Assembly: GCA_905479095.1 (NCBI GenBank)
Contig: CAJQLD010000006.1
Span: forward strand, 1-64,000
Reading direction: 5' to 3'
Source: an uncultured Flavobacteriaceae bacterium
Lineage (GTDB): Bacteria; Bacteroidota; Bacteroidia; Flavobacteriales; Flavobacteriaceae
Length of the DNA: 64,000 bases
Below the pieces are notes generated by a model. It did no database searches, was not told the DNA's origin, and saw nothing but the letters and a program-made list of their open reading frames with translations. Of this stretch, positions 63,696 through 64,000 are shown one piece after another. Numbering within the stretch: position 1 is the first letter of the stretch; each line of letters starts with the position of its first letter. Made by a program: the position numbers and the translations under genes.

Positions 63696-64000
63696 ATGAA
63701 AAAGCAATTAGAGTCGGAATTAGTAAGTATCGCTCATAGAATTCTTAAACTTACAGGGAGAGAAGATCTTAACAAAATGCAAACCGAGATTGCGTTGCTT
63801 TATCAAAAAATAACGGTTTTGAGGTTTTTGGAAAGTAATAATGACGGACAAATTCCAGAGACGTCTGGAATGGATGCCTCTTTCTTTAATTCGCTTGACG
63901 GTGCTTTCAACAATACTGTGACGGACGCCGTAGAAGTGGAAGACAAAACGTTTGTAAATATAGACACCGAAGATACCGAGGCAATTATGGAACCAGCGAT
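63696..64000 (+). CDS. Uncharacterised flavobacterial protein (partial, runs off window)
   Basis: Starts ATG AAA AAG CAA; the frame stays open for the remaining 305 bases and is not in the ORF track because no stop is reached. The translation begins MKKQLESELVSIAHRILKLTG and contains TEIALLYQKITVLRFLES, a helical segment, then an acidic region (VEVEDKTFVNIDTEDTEA). I do not recognise a function. I recall similar small helical proteins in flavobacteria, unverified. Confidence 0.75.
   Translation, partial: MKKQLESELVSIAHRILKLTGREDLNKMQTEIALLYQKITVLRFLESNNDGQIPETSGMDASFFNSLDGAFNNTVTDAVEVEDKTFVNIDTEDTEAIMEPA

Overview
The window looks like a low-GC marine flavobacterium (family Flavobacteriaceae, phylum Bacteroidota). 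Signs of this are repeated TAnnTTTG-type -7 promoter boxes just upstream of genes and families typical of the group: DUF4837, DUF4175, GIN-domain protein, bacterial GH3-like protein and a glutaminyl-tRNA synthetase/YqeY fusion. It is gene dense and has no phage, transposase gene, CRISPR array or rRNA that I can see. One tRNA (Cys, GCA) is present.

Region 1 (about 0-15.7 kb) is a surface-polysaccharide locus, almost all on the minus strand. It reads wzz-like, rfbB, rfbA, rfbC, rfbD, wecB, wecC, a wecD-like acetyltransferase, rffA/wecE, a wecF-like GT56 transferase, a wzx flippase, a polymerase-like membrane protein, an inverted O-antigen ligase/polymerase-like gene, a GT4 transferase and a wecG/tagA-like GT26 transferase. 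Together these supply UDP-ManNAcA, dTDP-Fuc4NAc and dTDP-rhamnose and two of the transferases that use them. That is nearly the whole enterobacterial common antigen (ECA) chemistry, without wecA, in a flavobacterium. It is the most interesting system in the window.

Region 2 (15.7-32.5 kb) is mostly minus-strand housekeeping and envelope genes: a two-part protein with a nucleoside-phosphorylase-like C-terminus, GH3-like, M23 peptidase, tatA, DUF4837 lipoprotein, MltD-like transglycosylase, pgk, holB, OmpH/Skp-like, methyltransferase, mnmG, ybeY and DUF4175. Two parS-like palindromes flank mnmG.

Region 3 (32.5-48.8 kb) is mostly plus strand: a recQ preceded by palindromic intergenic elements, gltX, lepA, a UspA-SulP pair, an MBL-fold hydrolase, S8, M1 and S41 peptidases, rnpA and an OmpA-like protein. 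Region 4 (48.8-64 kb) holds elaA-like, a CDF transporter, rpiB, a 544-base AT-rich gap with DnaA-box-like sites, rnr, a GIN-domain protein, LysE-type exporter, tRNA-Cys, a lipid kinase, folB, glnS-yqeY, an SPFH protein, an orphan ABC ATPase, asd, mscL, alr, tdk and the start of an unknown gene cut by the window edge. The parS-like sites, mnmG, rnpA and the DnaA-box-bearing gap suggest, but do not prove, that the window is near the replication origin.

Several gene starts in the ORF track were changed because a promoter box, an ATGA stop/start overlap or family N-termini argue for another start (GT4, rffA, CDF transporter, asd, DUF4175).
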